Origin: Thalassia testudinum
Lineage: Eukaryota; Streptophyta; Magnoliopsida; Alismatales; Hydrocharitaceae
Direction: 5' to 3'
DNA length: 64,000 nt
Assembly (NCBI GenBank): GCA_037157565.1
Contig: JAZHRO010000024.1
Location: 17,180,501 to 17,244,500, forward strand
Shown here: piece after piece, positions 11,870 through 22,877 of the stretch
Layout: each line of letters starts with the position of its first letter
Position numbering within the stretch: position 1 is the first letter of the stretch
The notes under the pieces: model-generated
Seen by the model: only the letters and a program-made list of their open reading frames with translations
What the model was told of the DNA's origin: nothing
Databases searched by the model: none
Translations under genes and position numbers: made by a program

Positions 11870-13105
11870 CTATGCTGAAGCATCCAGTCTTCTGCTCCTC
11901 ATTTCCCCTGTAACGAGTCCGTCACGTCTACAAAGCCATAAAAATATCTTGATTTTAAGTGAAATTTTCAACTTCCAGATTTTGCTGCAATCACTATTTT
12001 CAGATGTGCAGACTGCCTCCCCAACATCCATCAGTCCTTTGTATGCCTTGGATGGAGTAAATAAGCCATGTTTCCACCCAAAATAGTCCACTCCCCCAAC
12101 CGGCTGGAATGCCTTCAAGTCTACAATCAGCCTATCAAGCTCCTGCTGTATGCATCCTCCCTCGCATGCGCCTGCTGCAGGAACAACCCAGCTGCTATTC
12201 TCAGCATCCCAGCAGTCCTTAGCTGAGGCTTCACTGTCCGCAGCTGCAGCAAAGACTCTCGGGTAGTTCACAAACAACAAGCCCAATTCAGACCACACAT
12301 CTGACCAAAAGAAGAACTGCTTGCCATCCCCCATTTTTGGAACAAAGTCAGACCAGTGATCTTGGACTACTTTCCTGACCGACAACCAGAATGGAGAAGG
12401 CCTTCTTGGCATGTTCTTCCATAGCTGCACTAAATTGGGACCATGTGCCTCTTTAACTATTTGAGCCCACATCTTCCCCTCATCTGTGGTCAATTTAATG
12501 GCCCACTTCAGTAACATAGAATCATTAAACTCTTTCAGGGAACGGATGCCCATCCCTCCCTTCGAACGAGGCCTACAAAGCTGCCCCCACTTCACCGGAT
12601 GCAAGAACCTGCCCTCTACCTTCGCTCCTTTCCAAAAAAATCTCTTCCCCATTACATCCAGCCTTTTCCATACTGCCTTCGGTGATCTGAAAATCGAAAA
12701 GAAGACCGGTATCGAGGTTATGACCGAATTGAGCAGAATCAATCTTCCACCTTTTGAGAGAAATCTGCTGCTCCAGGATTCCAACTTGGTGTTCACTTTC
12801 TCAAACAAGGATGCCCAATCACTCTTCTTGAGTTTCTTATCAATTAAAGGTAATCCTAGATATCTCACAGGGAGGGTTATGGATGAAGAGTGTATGGTGG
12901 CTACCATTGTCTCCCTTTCCTGAGCTGACGTACCAAAACACACCGGAGATGACTTCACCCCGTTCAGCCTCAAGCCTACTATCTCACCAAATATGGTGAT
13001 CATGGAGAAAAGGATTTTAGCTTCCTGTTGTCCTCCTTCTACAAAGAACACGGTGTCATCTGCATATTGTAAAATTGGTGCCAAAACTCTTGAATTCGAC
13101 AGCAA
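11870..13105 (-). pseudogene. LINE ORF2: RT catalytic YADD, thumb and zf-RVT region
   Basis: The 411-codon frame opens upstream of residue 1. The catalytic box ILQYADDTVFF lies at about residues 11-21, giving both Asp residues of the RT active site. It is followed by LRLNGVKS, the RYLGLPLIDKKL box and the Trp-rich thumb and connection typical of plant L1 elements. Near the C terminus KIWKLKISLKIKIFLWLC is the start of a zf-RVT domain. The frame is the same as that of 13139-13744, separated by one or two stops near 13106-13138. The protein would reverse transcribe LINE RNA at a nicked target. The length is normal for this part. Confidence 0.85.
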
Positions 13106-13138
13106 ATACCCCTTAATCAGCCCTACTTCTGCCAGGCT

Positions 13139-13744
13139 TCACATAAAATGTGCCAATCTGTCCACTGCTAGGTTAAAAATAAGAGGAGCCAAAGGGCATC
13201 CTTGTCTCACCCCACATTGAGGTTGAATCCACACCCCACACGACCTCCCATTCACAAGAGGGGAAAAGGAGGAGGTAACAACACATCTCTTCATCCATTG
13301 TATCCATATAGACGGAAAACCTCTCTTCTTCATAATCTCCCATAGATATGACCACTCAACCGAGTCATATGCTCTACTAAAATCTACCTTCCACATGAAG
13401 GCTTTGCTCTTTCTCCTGCTCCACCTCGCAACCACCTCTTGTGCCACAATGAAAGACTCTTGCAACGATCTATTGGGGAGAAAAGCCGACTGCACTGGGC
13501 TGATTATATTAGATAGAACACACTTCAGATGATTAGCTAGCACTTTGCTAATGATTAGATATATCGAATTTGAAAGCGCAATGGGCCTGAAGTCTGTCAA
13601 GGTCTCTGCCCCAATACACTTTGGTAGCAAAAATAGGTATGACTTGTTTATTCTCTCAACTCCAGAATTTCCCCTTTGGAATTTTGCTATCACCTCCATG
13701 ACATCTCCTTTGACCACACTCCAAAACTCCTTATAAAATAGCAC
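13139..13744 (-). pseudogene. LINE ORF2: RT fingers and palm
   Basis: The 201 codons contain the ordered non-LTR RT blocks: LLPKC near the start, DFRPIALSN at about residues 52-60, VQSAFLPNRSLQE, VDFSRAYDSVEW with the first catalytic Asp, and GVRQGCPLAPLIFNLA. It is in phase with the YADD region downstream. It stops at 13139 just before the YADD block. These are established RVT_1 motifs of plant L1-type LINEs; activity is lost because of the stops. Confidence 0.88.
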
Positions 13745-14062
13745 CTAGAATCCATCTAGTCCCGGTGAGCCCTCTGCATTTAGCCCTGCCATAGCTTCTA
13801 CCACTTCCTGTTCCGAAATAGATTCAATCAATTTTGCAGCTGCAGCAGTTTCCACCCGAGAGAGATTAGATGCTGCCATCTTCCATGCTCCTTTCCCATT
13901 CGACCTTGAGACTTCTTTGAAGTGTCTAGCCGTCTCCTTTCTAATCTCATCTGGCGAAGTCAACACCGAATCCCCTTTCTTTAGAAAGGAAATGAAGTTC
14001 ACTCTCCTTCTGGAGCTTGCTGCCATATGGAAAATTTTCGTATTTGCATCACCCTCTTTCAA
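13745..14062 (-). pseudogene. LINE ORF2: endonuclease-RT linker
   Basis: EGDANTKIFHMAAS followed by an Arg-rich RRRVNFI is the standard spacer sequence ahead of the RT domain in plant LINEs (usually EGDxNTKFFH). It shares the frame of the RT and is separated from it by one TAG at 13745. A frameshift separates it from the endonuclease-side frame (14236-14547). Confidence 0.75.
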
Positions 14063-14235
14063 CCAAAGTTACCTCGATTTTTCATGCCAATCCACTTCCC
14101 TTGTGAAATCCTCCTCTTGAACCACTCCTTGCCAATGTTTTCACTGTGCTGCCTTACCCTCAGCCAATCGTCCTCCATTCTCCTTCTCGTCCAGCATTCG
14201 CACCATGGAAAGGGCTTCAGAACGCCGCTGACTCC

Positions 14236-14547
14236 TCACCATCTCCACAATGCATTTGTATTCTTCAGCATAGCTTTTAATTCTTTCAATGTGCTGGCCA
14301 AACGGCAGGTGGCAAAGCCACCCACCTGCTGATGCTCCCACCACCGACTAACCATCTCCTCGAAGCCCTCCTCTTGCAGCCATGATTTCTTGAATTTAAA
14401 GTAGGTGCCAACATATGACTCCTCTCCACTGTCCCAAAGCAAGGGCATATGGTCAAAGAAGGGGCGAACGAGTCCCATAACCGATGAGAGTTCGAATCTT
14501 TCCAACATCTCCACACTTCCGAAAAATCTGTCCAGCTTTGAGACCAA
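14236..14547 (-). pseudogene. LINE ORF2: endonuclease C-terminal region
   Basis: It contains SDHMPLL-like sequence (FDHMPLLWDS) and FKFKKSWLQEEGFEEMV, the conserved end of the EEP-type endonuclease domain and the following linker in plant LINEs. The frame agrees with 14839-15117 but the sequence between (14560-14838) has stops. Confidence 0.65.
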
Positions 14548-14838
14548 ACCATTCCCTCCCCTTCATGTGAACTCTACCCCAGCTGATGGATATTCATTTA
14601 ATCTGATCTTTGAAACTACCAACTGGAAACCAAGCGATGATCTATCCACCCTCCCATTCCTTCAGTCGTTCTCCGACATGATACTGTTGAAGTTACCACC
14701 AACATGCCATGGCAACCCATTAGTTTTGCTCGCCATCTCACGCAACTCCTACCATAGCTCATTCCTCTGATTGTCAGCACAAGGGCCATATACACATGAC
14801 AAGATCAACTCCTGATCGTCCCCTAGACATTTGAATCT

Positions 14839-15117
14839 TCACGAGAGCATGAAGTGGCCCATCCACTCCTCTTTCAGACTAAGCTTGGACGTCTTCCACC
14901 TGACCGCCATTCCACCCGCCATTCCACGTGCATCCACTGCTCTAAAATCTGCCTGACCCCCTTGAAGAAGCGTCTGCCATGCAATGTCCCCTCCACCTTC
15001 AAGATGTGTCTCCTGGATTAAAGCACAGTCCACCTCCCACTCACGGAGATATCTAGCCAAAGAGGCTCTCTGCACCCGATCGCGCAACCCACACACGTTC
15101 CATGTGAGCACCTTCAT
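14839..15117 (-). pseudogene. LINE ORF2: endonuclease N terminus and start codon
   Basis: The frame starts with ATG at 15115-15117 and MKVLTWNVCGL, the canonical start of plant LINE ORF2. It continues with CALIQETHLEGG, whose Glu is the metal-binding residue of the apurinic-like endonuclease, and GGMAVRWK. The start overlaps the ORF1 stop in an ATGA arrangement. The domain would nick genomic DNA to prime reverse transcription. It stops early at 14839, so the copy is inactive. Confidence 0.85.
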
Positions 15118-15497
15118 TCCTTGGACACAAAGGTCCTCTGAGGTCCCCCTAACCTCCTCTCAACATTTAAAATAGCTGCCACTTTCTCATCAGTGGATCT
15201 CTGGTCACAGCCACCTCTTCTTTCTCTCAATTTATAAGAAGAACGCACAGCTTTCCCCTTAGATGAAGACCCCACTCCATACTTCAAAACCCCAGGAGCC
15301 ACAAACGAGAACTTATCTGGGTTCTCAGGTGTGTGCTCGCACTCCTCTTGTTGTCTCAATGGATCTGTAGGCACGATCATGAGCTCTCTACCTCCACCAG
15401 CATCCTGCACCATCACGTCCTTTACCACTGATTTATCTGCCCCATTCATTTCAGCATCCTGGACCTCCGACCAATGAAATTCTTTCCTCTTCTTCAC
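15114..15497 (-). pseudogene. LINE ORF1 C-terminal region
   Basis: A hydrophilic, charged frame of 127 codons that runs to the TGA overlapping the ORF2 ATG. No domain is visible; it has a Lys/Arg-rich segment (KLRERRGG) consistent with nucleic-acid binding. It is assigned to ORF1 from position. It shares the frame of 15588-15830 but is separated from it by stops. Confidence 0.55.
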
Positions 15498-15587
15498 CTC
15501 CTACCTGCCAGTTCTTTTTGGCCCACCCTCCTGAGTATCGCTCTAATGAACCTTCCCCTCCGCCCGCACCATAGGAGTTTCCACCTG

Positions 15588-16130
15588 CTATTCATCCTCG
15601 TTGAAAAGGCCGAATTTCATTCTAAGGAGCCATGAACTCCCTCCACACATGAGGATGACTTTGTCAGCAATTGGCCCCCCCCTTGTCACCTTCACCTCCA
15701 CTCTAATTGATCTCCCATCCCCTTCACAGAGACCCACATTGGCATTCTCTGCTAGAGCCACGAAGTTAGCCACAACTCCTGCCACCACCCCATTCGACCT
15801 CAAATGTAACGGCAGTCCCCATATCTCCAAAACTCCCCTTCTAATCTCAGCTCTCTAAGGAGGGCAATCTTAGAGAGCTCCATCAAAAGGTGAAACCATT
15901 CTCCACATCACCGTAAGCCCCTCTTGGGTACTTGTGTAAAATCAGAGCCCTTCCACATCCAAAATACCCAAGTCGAATAACACAAACCTTGCCCCACCCA
16001 GGTGCACCACCTTCCACCCTTGAGAGGATAAAGACAAAGATCTTACCAGGTTAAGAATCCGCTCACGCTCATACCTTCCCACCATAATCTCGCCGATGAG
16101 GGCCCCCCGAATCACCATCTCCACAGCCAT
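15588..16130 (-). pseudogene. LINE ORF1 gag-like core
   Basis: Two frames of the same phase (15942-16130 and 15588-15830) carry RYERERILNLVRSL, GWKVVHLGGARFVLF and WGLPLHLRSNGV, the pattern of the DUF4283-like domain that plant LINEs carry in ORF1. RVEVKVTRGG is the closing strand. The domain is thought to act in RNA binding. It follows, rather than precedes, the CCHC knuckle at 16208-16413. Confidence 0.6.
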
Positions 16131-16207
16131 GACCTCCTCCGATTGTGGAACTTACACATCATAAATCTGCCCCAGCTTCGTCGGAGGTGGCGGTGGTACA
16201 ACACCAC

Positions 16208-16413
16208 TCACTTCTTGGACCCTGGCTTGTCCACCATTTCACTGCATCGCCCTCCCCTTTGTTTTGCACTCCGCCTTCTTGTGTCCCAACCCCCACAGGC
16301 CAAGCAAAGGGTCGGCGACCTGCACATTGCCGCCATGTGCCCTTGTCTTCGACACCGATAACACACAATGTCTGCATTCCCCACTCCCCTACTCCTCCAA
16401 AACCCACCCACAC
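16208..16413 (-). pseudogene. LINE ORF1 N-terminal CCHC zinc knuckle
   Basis: CYRCRRQGHMAAMC fits C-x2-C-x4-H-x4-C, followed by a second Cys-x2-Cys (CLACGG). The knuckle would bind LINE RNA. Overlapping frames at 16208 and 16159 suggest a small indel within it. The reading frame upstream is cut by the Athila insertion at 16512. Confidence 0.7.
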
Positions 16414-16512
16414 CTTGGGCTACTTGCAGACCAGCCCCCCTACTTCCATTCTCTCTCTTTGTCGCCGTCTCCTAGACCGCCAAGTCCTCCACCCATCATC
16501 TCCTTTCCAAAC

Positions 16513-19337
16513 TGATAGTCGTTCGACACGATTTTTAAAAGATTTTCGTTGTAGTATATCATGAAAAATGATTATCAATTTTATTTATTTATTACTTGAA
16601 ATTTGAAAACATTCTGAGGTTGAACTTAGGGAGCAATTCGATCTTTAGAAGCAAAATATCGCAATTCTCAACAATAATACAGTGTTTATAAAAATCTAGA
16701 GAGTAAAAGGCAATAGAATTTTCTCTTCTTTCTTTCTTCTCCTCTCTTTCTTTTTCTTTTCTCTCTTCCTTCTCTTTTCTCTGTCTTTTCTCTCTCAAAC
16801 GTCTGATTCTTTGAATCAGATGCCTTAACTGACTCCTGCTACAGTGCTGAACCTTTTTCTTTCTTCTGCTCCTGCTTCTCTCTACCGCACCTCGTCTTCT
16901 TCTTTATTTCTTTCTCTGCAGCTGCTCCTTCCTTCAATTGCTCTTCCTCTCCCTTCTTCTTTCTTGGCCAAGTCCTCTTTCTCTAAGGCTGAGTCTTCAG
17001 CTGCAGCTCCTTCCTCCTCTTTGGCTTCTTCTTCTTCTCTTCTTGCACTGTGTTGCGCCTCAACCTTCTTCTTCAACTCTTTCCTCTGCCTTCTTCTTCT
17101 TCTTTGGCGCGGCTAAGTCTTCAGCTCCTTCATCTCTGCAGGCTCCTTCTTCTCTTCCTCTTCCCCATAGCTGCTTCCTCTTCCTGCTTCTTCCCTGCAC
17201 GACACAGAGGAGCAAAACCTACCTCTACCCTCCCCATGTCTCTCTCTCTCTCTATTTCACTCTTGGGACACAACTCTCCCAGAGCCTCTCGGGTAAGCGG
17301 GTCGGGTATGCATGCTCGAAACCAGGCTCACCGGCGTGCAGTGGTGGGCGAGGTGTGCTTAGTTGGGTCGGGTCAAGACCAGGTCCGCGGGGCGTGGTCA
17401 CGGACGAGGCCGGGCGGTCGGGTGAGAGGGACCTTACCCCGTGAGTTGGAGGAGATAAGCCTCAGGTAGTTTTTCAAGTTATGCGTGCGCAGGCGGCCTT
17501 CCACTTTCGAGTTGGGACCAAATGTCCCACCTTCGTTCGTGCGCAGCAGCAGCAGATGGTTTCCTCAATTGGAGAGGCTGCAGGGTCCTTCAACACCAAT
17601 CAAAAGCCTAGATGTGTGCGCGCCTCAAATCCGCACCACCTAGGGGTCTCTCCTGGAGCAGAGTGCGACCTGGAATGGCTTGAAGCTTGCTTCAAGCTCA
17701 GCAACAATGGCGGAAGGCGTCTTGAACCTGAAATCAATAGCACGGCCTCGAGGCCACATCAAATCGCTTAGGGAGGTTCGCCAGAGCACAGCCTGGGGGT
17801 GTTGGCGTGGCGTGGCAATGCCTGTGAGTGTGTGCCTAGGGCGTACTATGTGAGTATGAGTGGGTGTGTTTGGGGGGTGGTTCGAGTGAGTGGCACGGTG
17901 AGTGGAGTGAGGGGAAATGATCAGTGAGGTGAGGTGGAGCTCGTGGGCTTGTCAGCGAGGGGTGGGACAGCCTGTGGTGGTGGAGCGACCTTGTCGGAGT
18001 TGGTGGCCGGAGGTGGAAATGATGGTGGTGGTAGTGGCAATCGAGGGGTCAAAACTAAAAATTGATAAAGTGGAAATGAAGAGTAGAGGTAGAGGAGCTT
18101 AACTGATGGTCTTGGAGCGAAGGGGGGAGGCGGAGGGCGAGCGGCGGGTACTGCCGTCGCCGAAGACGAAGAGGCCCAAGGGAAGATGATGGCGACGACG
18201 AAGAGGGTCGGAGGACGTGCGCTGGTACGGCGCGGCGTGGAGGAGAACGGCGAAGCTTGCTCTACCACTGGTACGGTGGCAGAGCTATGAGAAGAGGGAG
18301 GAAGAGTCGTCGGAAGCTTTGGGCAGTCGGCTGGAGTGAGGAGACGAATTTGGGGGTAATCTTCGGCCAATTTGAGCTTGAAGGACGCGACGTGGTCTGT
18401 GCTTCCTTAAATAGGCGTAGGCAGAGCAGGAAGCGCACAGAGACAACGGGAAAACCACGTCAGAGGTAAGGCCGGAGGGAGACCCATACCTCTCGAGCGT
18501 TCGCACGAGAGGTATAGTGGGTTTCAAGGCATGGGGAGCTACCCATGGGGTAGGGGGCTCCGCAGGGAGCTCCCCTTTCAAATCTGGGGGCGGCTCCCCA
18601 TGCAAACGAGGTGAAAACCTCCACGCGAAGTCGTCGAAGGTATGGTCCCTAGTGCAAATGGAAGATGCATCGAAATGAAGAAAGAGACGAAGAAGTTAGG
18701 GGGGATTTGCAAGGGTTTCAAAAAGTTGAGGGTCTGAATGTAATTTAGAGGACTAATTTGCAAAGTGGGTCAAGACGACCTTTCCTTAGGTCCAAATTTT
18801 GGTATAAGCCTAATTTGGACCTAGGGAATCCAATGGTGAAGTTGGATTTTAGGTTTGACCACGTTTCACTGGATATTTTTCACAAAAATCCAAATTAGGT
18901 CAAATATTGAGCATGGACCCCAATCTAGGTCAAATAGGTTACAAAGGACAAATTGAAGGTTCTAGACCCTAGGGAAAATTTTTCCATGAATTTTAGAGGG
19001 TTTAGTTGATTTTTATCTTACCTGTAACCTTGTGAATTAAAGTGGGTTTGGTTTAAGGTTATAGAATGTCATTTAATTTTCAAATTTCACAATAACCCTT
19101 ATCTGACTGAACCATCCCACTTTTTCTCTTATTAAGTCCAATTGACCTATGTCTAGACCATTAGAAATCCCATTGATGTACTACAATGGTAAAATTACAG
19201 TTTTACCCCTTGTTTCATGTTCTCTTCTCAGATTAGTAATTCCCTGAATTAGGCATTCCTTTAGGTTATGTAAGAGCTTTTGTTCATTCTATCAGATCAA
19301 AATATGCTAGTTAGGGCTCATGATGAGGTTCTCATCA
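16513..19337 (-). repeat. 3' LTR of the Athila-like element
   Basis: The 2,825-bp LTR starts TGATGAGAACC at 19337 and ends GACTATCA at 16513 on the minus strand. It pairs with 29413-32221 along its whole length. In the first 200 bp I count roughly 20 differences, many at CpG, so the insertion is not recent. TATTTAA at 18407-18413 is the likely promoter. Confidence 0.93.
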
Positions 19338-19350
19338 TACCCCCATGCCT
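19338..19350 (-). other. Polypurine tract of the Athila-like element
   Basis: The minus strand reads AGGCATGGGGGTA directly before the 3' LTR start TGATGAG. Position and purine content fit a plus-strand primer. Confidence 0.65.
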
Positions 19351-21040
19351 AGATGTTGCTAGTCCCTTAGCAAAATTTTAAGGTTTTAACTTCTGTTCTA
19401 GACCATGAATTTCTTTCACCAGTTATGATAAGTGTTTTTTCTTCTTTGATTAGGTTAGAATGTCAAAAATGGTCTAGACCATGAATTTCTTTCACCAGTT
19501 ATGATAAGTGCTTTTTCTTCTTTGATTAGGTTAGAATGCCAATAATGGGCCTAAAGGTACTCTAGTACCAACTAAGATCGAACCTGTCCAGCTTTAGCCT
19601 AGGTCCTCAACTAAGGTCTTTAAGGCCCACAGGAACTACCCTAAGGTTTATTGGACTCCGTGGTTAAAGCACCCATGCTTGAGATATAATTTTAGCCTTG
19701 GTTCAGTTTGCAGTGTGTTTTTGGAAGAGAGAGACAGAGGGTTTATTTGTTTGGTGAGTTTTCTCTCTCTTTTCTTTTGATTTCTAGCTTCGAATTGGCT
19801 TCACAACATGGTCTGTATCGGATTCCTCATCCCCATCATCAATCCTCAAAGGTCCCTGGCAATCGATGCTTCGAGATAGCACCGCCCATGGTAACCCCTA
19901 GAACCCTGATTTTTGAGATTTCAAGATAATCCCGCCCATGGCGTTTCGTGGCCGAATTCAGACCTTGGCGATTGACATTTCGTGATAATGCCATCCATGA
20001 TATCTGAACCAGCAGAGTGCTTACATGCCCCTGGTAGGATATGTAAATATCCTAAGAGACAAGCACCGAGGAGACGATACGTTGTTACGCATCTTCGAGG
20101 GGAATTTCCCACCTCTCCGCATTGGAAACTCGTCCAAATCAACTTGTGTTGATCGGCCGCTCCTAATCTAGGTAACATTTTCAGAACATTAAAAATGCTT
20201 CTGCGTGATTTCAATAGTTATGCGCACTGAACCAGACTGTGTGTGAATTGGGGTGCGTAGGTTACCGAGTCCTGCAAACCGAAGGTCAGTTAATGAGGCC
20301 GAATACTCCCTAAGCCTTAGACCTAATACTTAAGCTTTACATTTTCCTCAACCTCTTGAGGAATATCCAGATCTTAATGTGTACTAAGAGTCTGGCCAAA
20401 AAGGCCTAAGGTTAGCATTCTTACTAATCTTTTTGTGTTTCTTTAGTACTTTCTCTTTACTTTTCTTAATGTGGTCTAGAACTTCAGTTAATCCCTTAAT
20501 CTCTTACTAATGACTCTCTTTCTTTTTCATTTTGTGCTCTTTTTTATCATTTTGCTCTTTTTCTCCTCTTCCTTTGATTATATAAAGCCCACAAAAGTTT
20601 CTTCCCTCCTCCAGTTTTTTTTTGTCTTTTTCAAAAAAAATTTTTATTTTTTTTTGGTGTTGTTTCAAAAATTTTTATTTTTTAGTGTTTTTGACATGTG
20701 ATTTTTTTGTTGAAACCTTTTCTTGTTATGAGTTTTCATTTATTTTGCACTTTCGTACCCCTATGCCTAAGATTTGCAATGTCCTCATTGTAAATTAGGT
20801 GGGTTTGTATTCAGCTTGGTTCATTCATTAGGACAGGTGTTGGGTGAGTGGACGGGTCGAGGTGACTGTTGCAGATGATTTCTAATCTCGGGTATGGTTA
20901 CCTGAGGTGGAGTCGGCTGTCCTAAAGGATGAACCCTAAAGTGCAAAGAAATGTCAGGAAAGGTTTCGGGTTTTCGAAAGAATGACGGGTTGCCTCCCAT
21001 TAAGCGCTGAGTTTTACGCCATCGGCTGGGCGCAATGAGC
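19351..21040 (-). other. Region between integrase and 3' LTR, no reading frame
   Basis: In many Athila elements an env-like frame occupies this place. Here I find no long frame. T-rich stretches lie at 20510-20760. The part 20230-21040 is conserved in the non-autonomous relative at 4840-5870, which suggests it has a cis role. Confidence 0.55.
19397..19548. repeat. 76-bp tandem duplication near the 3' LTR
   Basis: A unit starting TCTAGACCATGAATTTC occurs at 19397 and again at 19473 with only a few differences. It lies within 70 bp of the polypurine tract. Confidence 0.85.
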
Positions 21041-21706
21041 TCAGGAAGAATGGAGGATAAAGGATGACTCAGCCAAATCTGCATTAGTTACGTCAATGAA
21101 CGGTTTGAATCTCTGACCGTTCACGAAAAAGGGTTCGGAATCGTGGCTAAGTGGACTGATCTCAACGGCTCCATTTCCAAAGATTTTCCAGACTAAGTAT
21201 GGTCTGATCCACTTGGATTGCAGCTTTCCTGGGAACAATTTTAGTTGGGCATCAAAGAGTAGGACCTTTTGACCAGGGTGAAAGATTTTTCTAGATATGT
21301 GCTTGTCATGAAAGGCTTTACCCCGCTCTTTATAGATTCGCGAGTTTTCATACGCATCGAGGCATAATTCATCAATCTCGCTTATCTAAAGCTTTCTGTG
21401 GGTTCCAGCCTTGAAAAGATCTAGGTTGCAATTTCGTACTGCCCAATAGGCTTTATGCTCCAATTTGACAGGGAGGTGACACGCCTTATCATACACCAGT
21501 CTGAAAGGAGACATGCCTAATTGGGTCTTGTGGGCGGTCCTATAAGCCCACAAAGCTTCTGGAAGCTGGGATGACCAATCCTTCCTGTCAAGTCGAATAG
21601 TAACCTGAAGGATTTTCTTGATCTCCCGGTTTGATAGCTCTGCTAGACCATTAGTTTGGGGGTGGTAGGGAGTAGAGATTAGATGTGACACCCCGTATTT
21701 GGTCAT
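21041..21706 (-). pseudogene. Athila-like integrase C-terminal half
   Basis: 21386-21706 has STPYHPQTNGLAELSNREIKKIL, with the catalytic Glu, and ALWAYRTAHKTQLGMSPFRLVY. 21041-21238 has the C-terminal FPGKLQSKWIRPYLV box with a beta-rich tail. All share the phase of 21719-22003, so the half is broken only by stops and the short gap 21239-21385. Confidence 0.82.
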
Positions 21707-21718
21707 CAGTGACCTAAA

Positions 21719-22200
21719 CTAAGCATTTGTGAAATGGGTCCCTCTATCAGAAATGATCGCTCGAGGAATCCCGAACCGTGAGAAGATGTTTTGGTGAATG
21801 AATTTAAGAACAACTTTGTGATCACTGGTTCGGATCGGAATGGCTTCGATCCATTTGGACACGTAGTCAACAGCAAGTAAAATGTACTTGAAGCCGTCTG
21901 AAACAGGGAAGGGACCCATAAAATCAATCCCCCAAATGTCAAAAATCTCACAAACAAGAATCGGCTGTAAAGGCATCATGTCACGATGGCTCATGTTGCC
22001 CAAAGTTTGGCAACGGTTGCATGCCTTACAGTGATTGTATGCATCCTTGAAAATTGTTGGCCAGTAAAAGCCACACTAGAGGACTTTTGATACGATTTTG
22101 TGCCCAGAAAAATGGCCACCGCATGCCTGGTCATGGCAGAAAGAGAGTATGTCTTTGATCTCAACTTCCGGGACACATCGCTGGATAATTTAGTCAACAC
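21719..22200 (-). pseudogene. Athila-like integrase, zinc-binding and catalytic core start
   Basis: On the minus strand, upstream of 22003, the H-H/C-C zinc region can be read through a stop (CGGHF, then CKACNRCQ). The frame 21719-22003 gives [13 protein letters not shown] with the first catalytic Asp, then [18 protein letters not shown] and [12 protein letters not shown] with the second Asp. It stops with a TAG at 21719. Integrase would insert the cDNA. Confidence 0.85.
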
Positions 22201-22765
22201 CTATGCGGAATAGATACGGGTCTTCCCAAATGTAATACTTTGCATTAGAGTGCAATTTGTCTTTCTTATTCTTCGGCCAATCAGAAGGGATCTGATGTGA
22301 TGCCAAGTAGTTTACTATGTCAGCAAACCATGGAAGTTCTGTAGCAATAGTCAGGAGGTGCTCATCAGGAAAATGCTCCATGATGGATCCGGAAGGGTCA
22401 ATGATCTCAGAAGGAAGGCGGGACAAGTGGTCAACTACCACGTTCTGTCTTCCCACTTTGTCACGAATCTCGAGATCAAATTCTTGCAATAGCAAAATCC
22501 ATCGGATTAATCGAGGTTTCGCATCCTTCTTCGCAAGGAGATGCCTCATAGCTGTGTGATTCGAGTAAATAATAACACGGGAACTCAGGAGATATGATCT
22601 GAACTTTTCTAGGGCAAATACTACAACTAGCAGCTCTTTCTTCGTAACCGTGTAGTTACGCTGAGCCTCGTCAAGTATCTTGCTAGCATAGTAGATGACC
22701 ATGAGTTTCCCGTCAATTTTCTGCCCCAGAACTGCTCCTACAGCGAAGTCAGATGCATCGCACAT
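22190..22765 (-). pseudogene. Athila-like RNase H domain
   Basis: CDASDFAVGAVLGQ supplies the first catalytic Asp, and YTVTKKELLVVVFALEKFR the Glu. The third box reads IYSNHTAMRHLL, where the usual Asp is Asn, a change explained by one G-to-A transition. VVVDHLSRLP near the C-terminal end is the usual closing motif. The frame differs from that of RT, so a frameshift lies near 22766-22878. Confidence 0.85.
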
Positions 22766-22877
22766 GATATCAAAGGGTTAAGACCAATCAAGGGACTGTA
22801 GGATTAGGGCTTGGGTAACTCAGTCACGAAGGATCTCAAATGCTTGAGTGCATTCCTTGGAAATTTCAAAGGGTACA

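Larger units (their letters stand above)
11503..16512 (-). mobile_element. L1-type LINE, nearly full length, interrupted at its 5' end
   Basis: A poly(T) run at 11501-11514 (the poly(A) tail on the minus strand) is followed by ORF2 with a C-terminal zf-RVT-like region, RT and AP-like endonuclease, then ORF1 with a CCHC knuckle. The missing 5' end is at 32227-32252, beyond an inserted Athila-like element, and both outer ends carry the 16-bp duplication. Total LINE length is about 5.0 kb. ORF2 has one frameshift near 14060-14240 and scattered stops, so the copy is dead. Confidence 0.9.

Noticed and set aside
16844..17444. Leu/Ser-rich open frames in both strands of the LTR (also 29768-30321)
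   Set aside because: They come from a CT-rich tract; translation is low complexity and duplicated only because the LTRs are copies.
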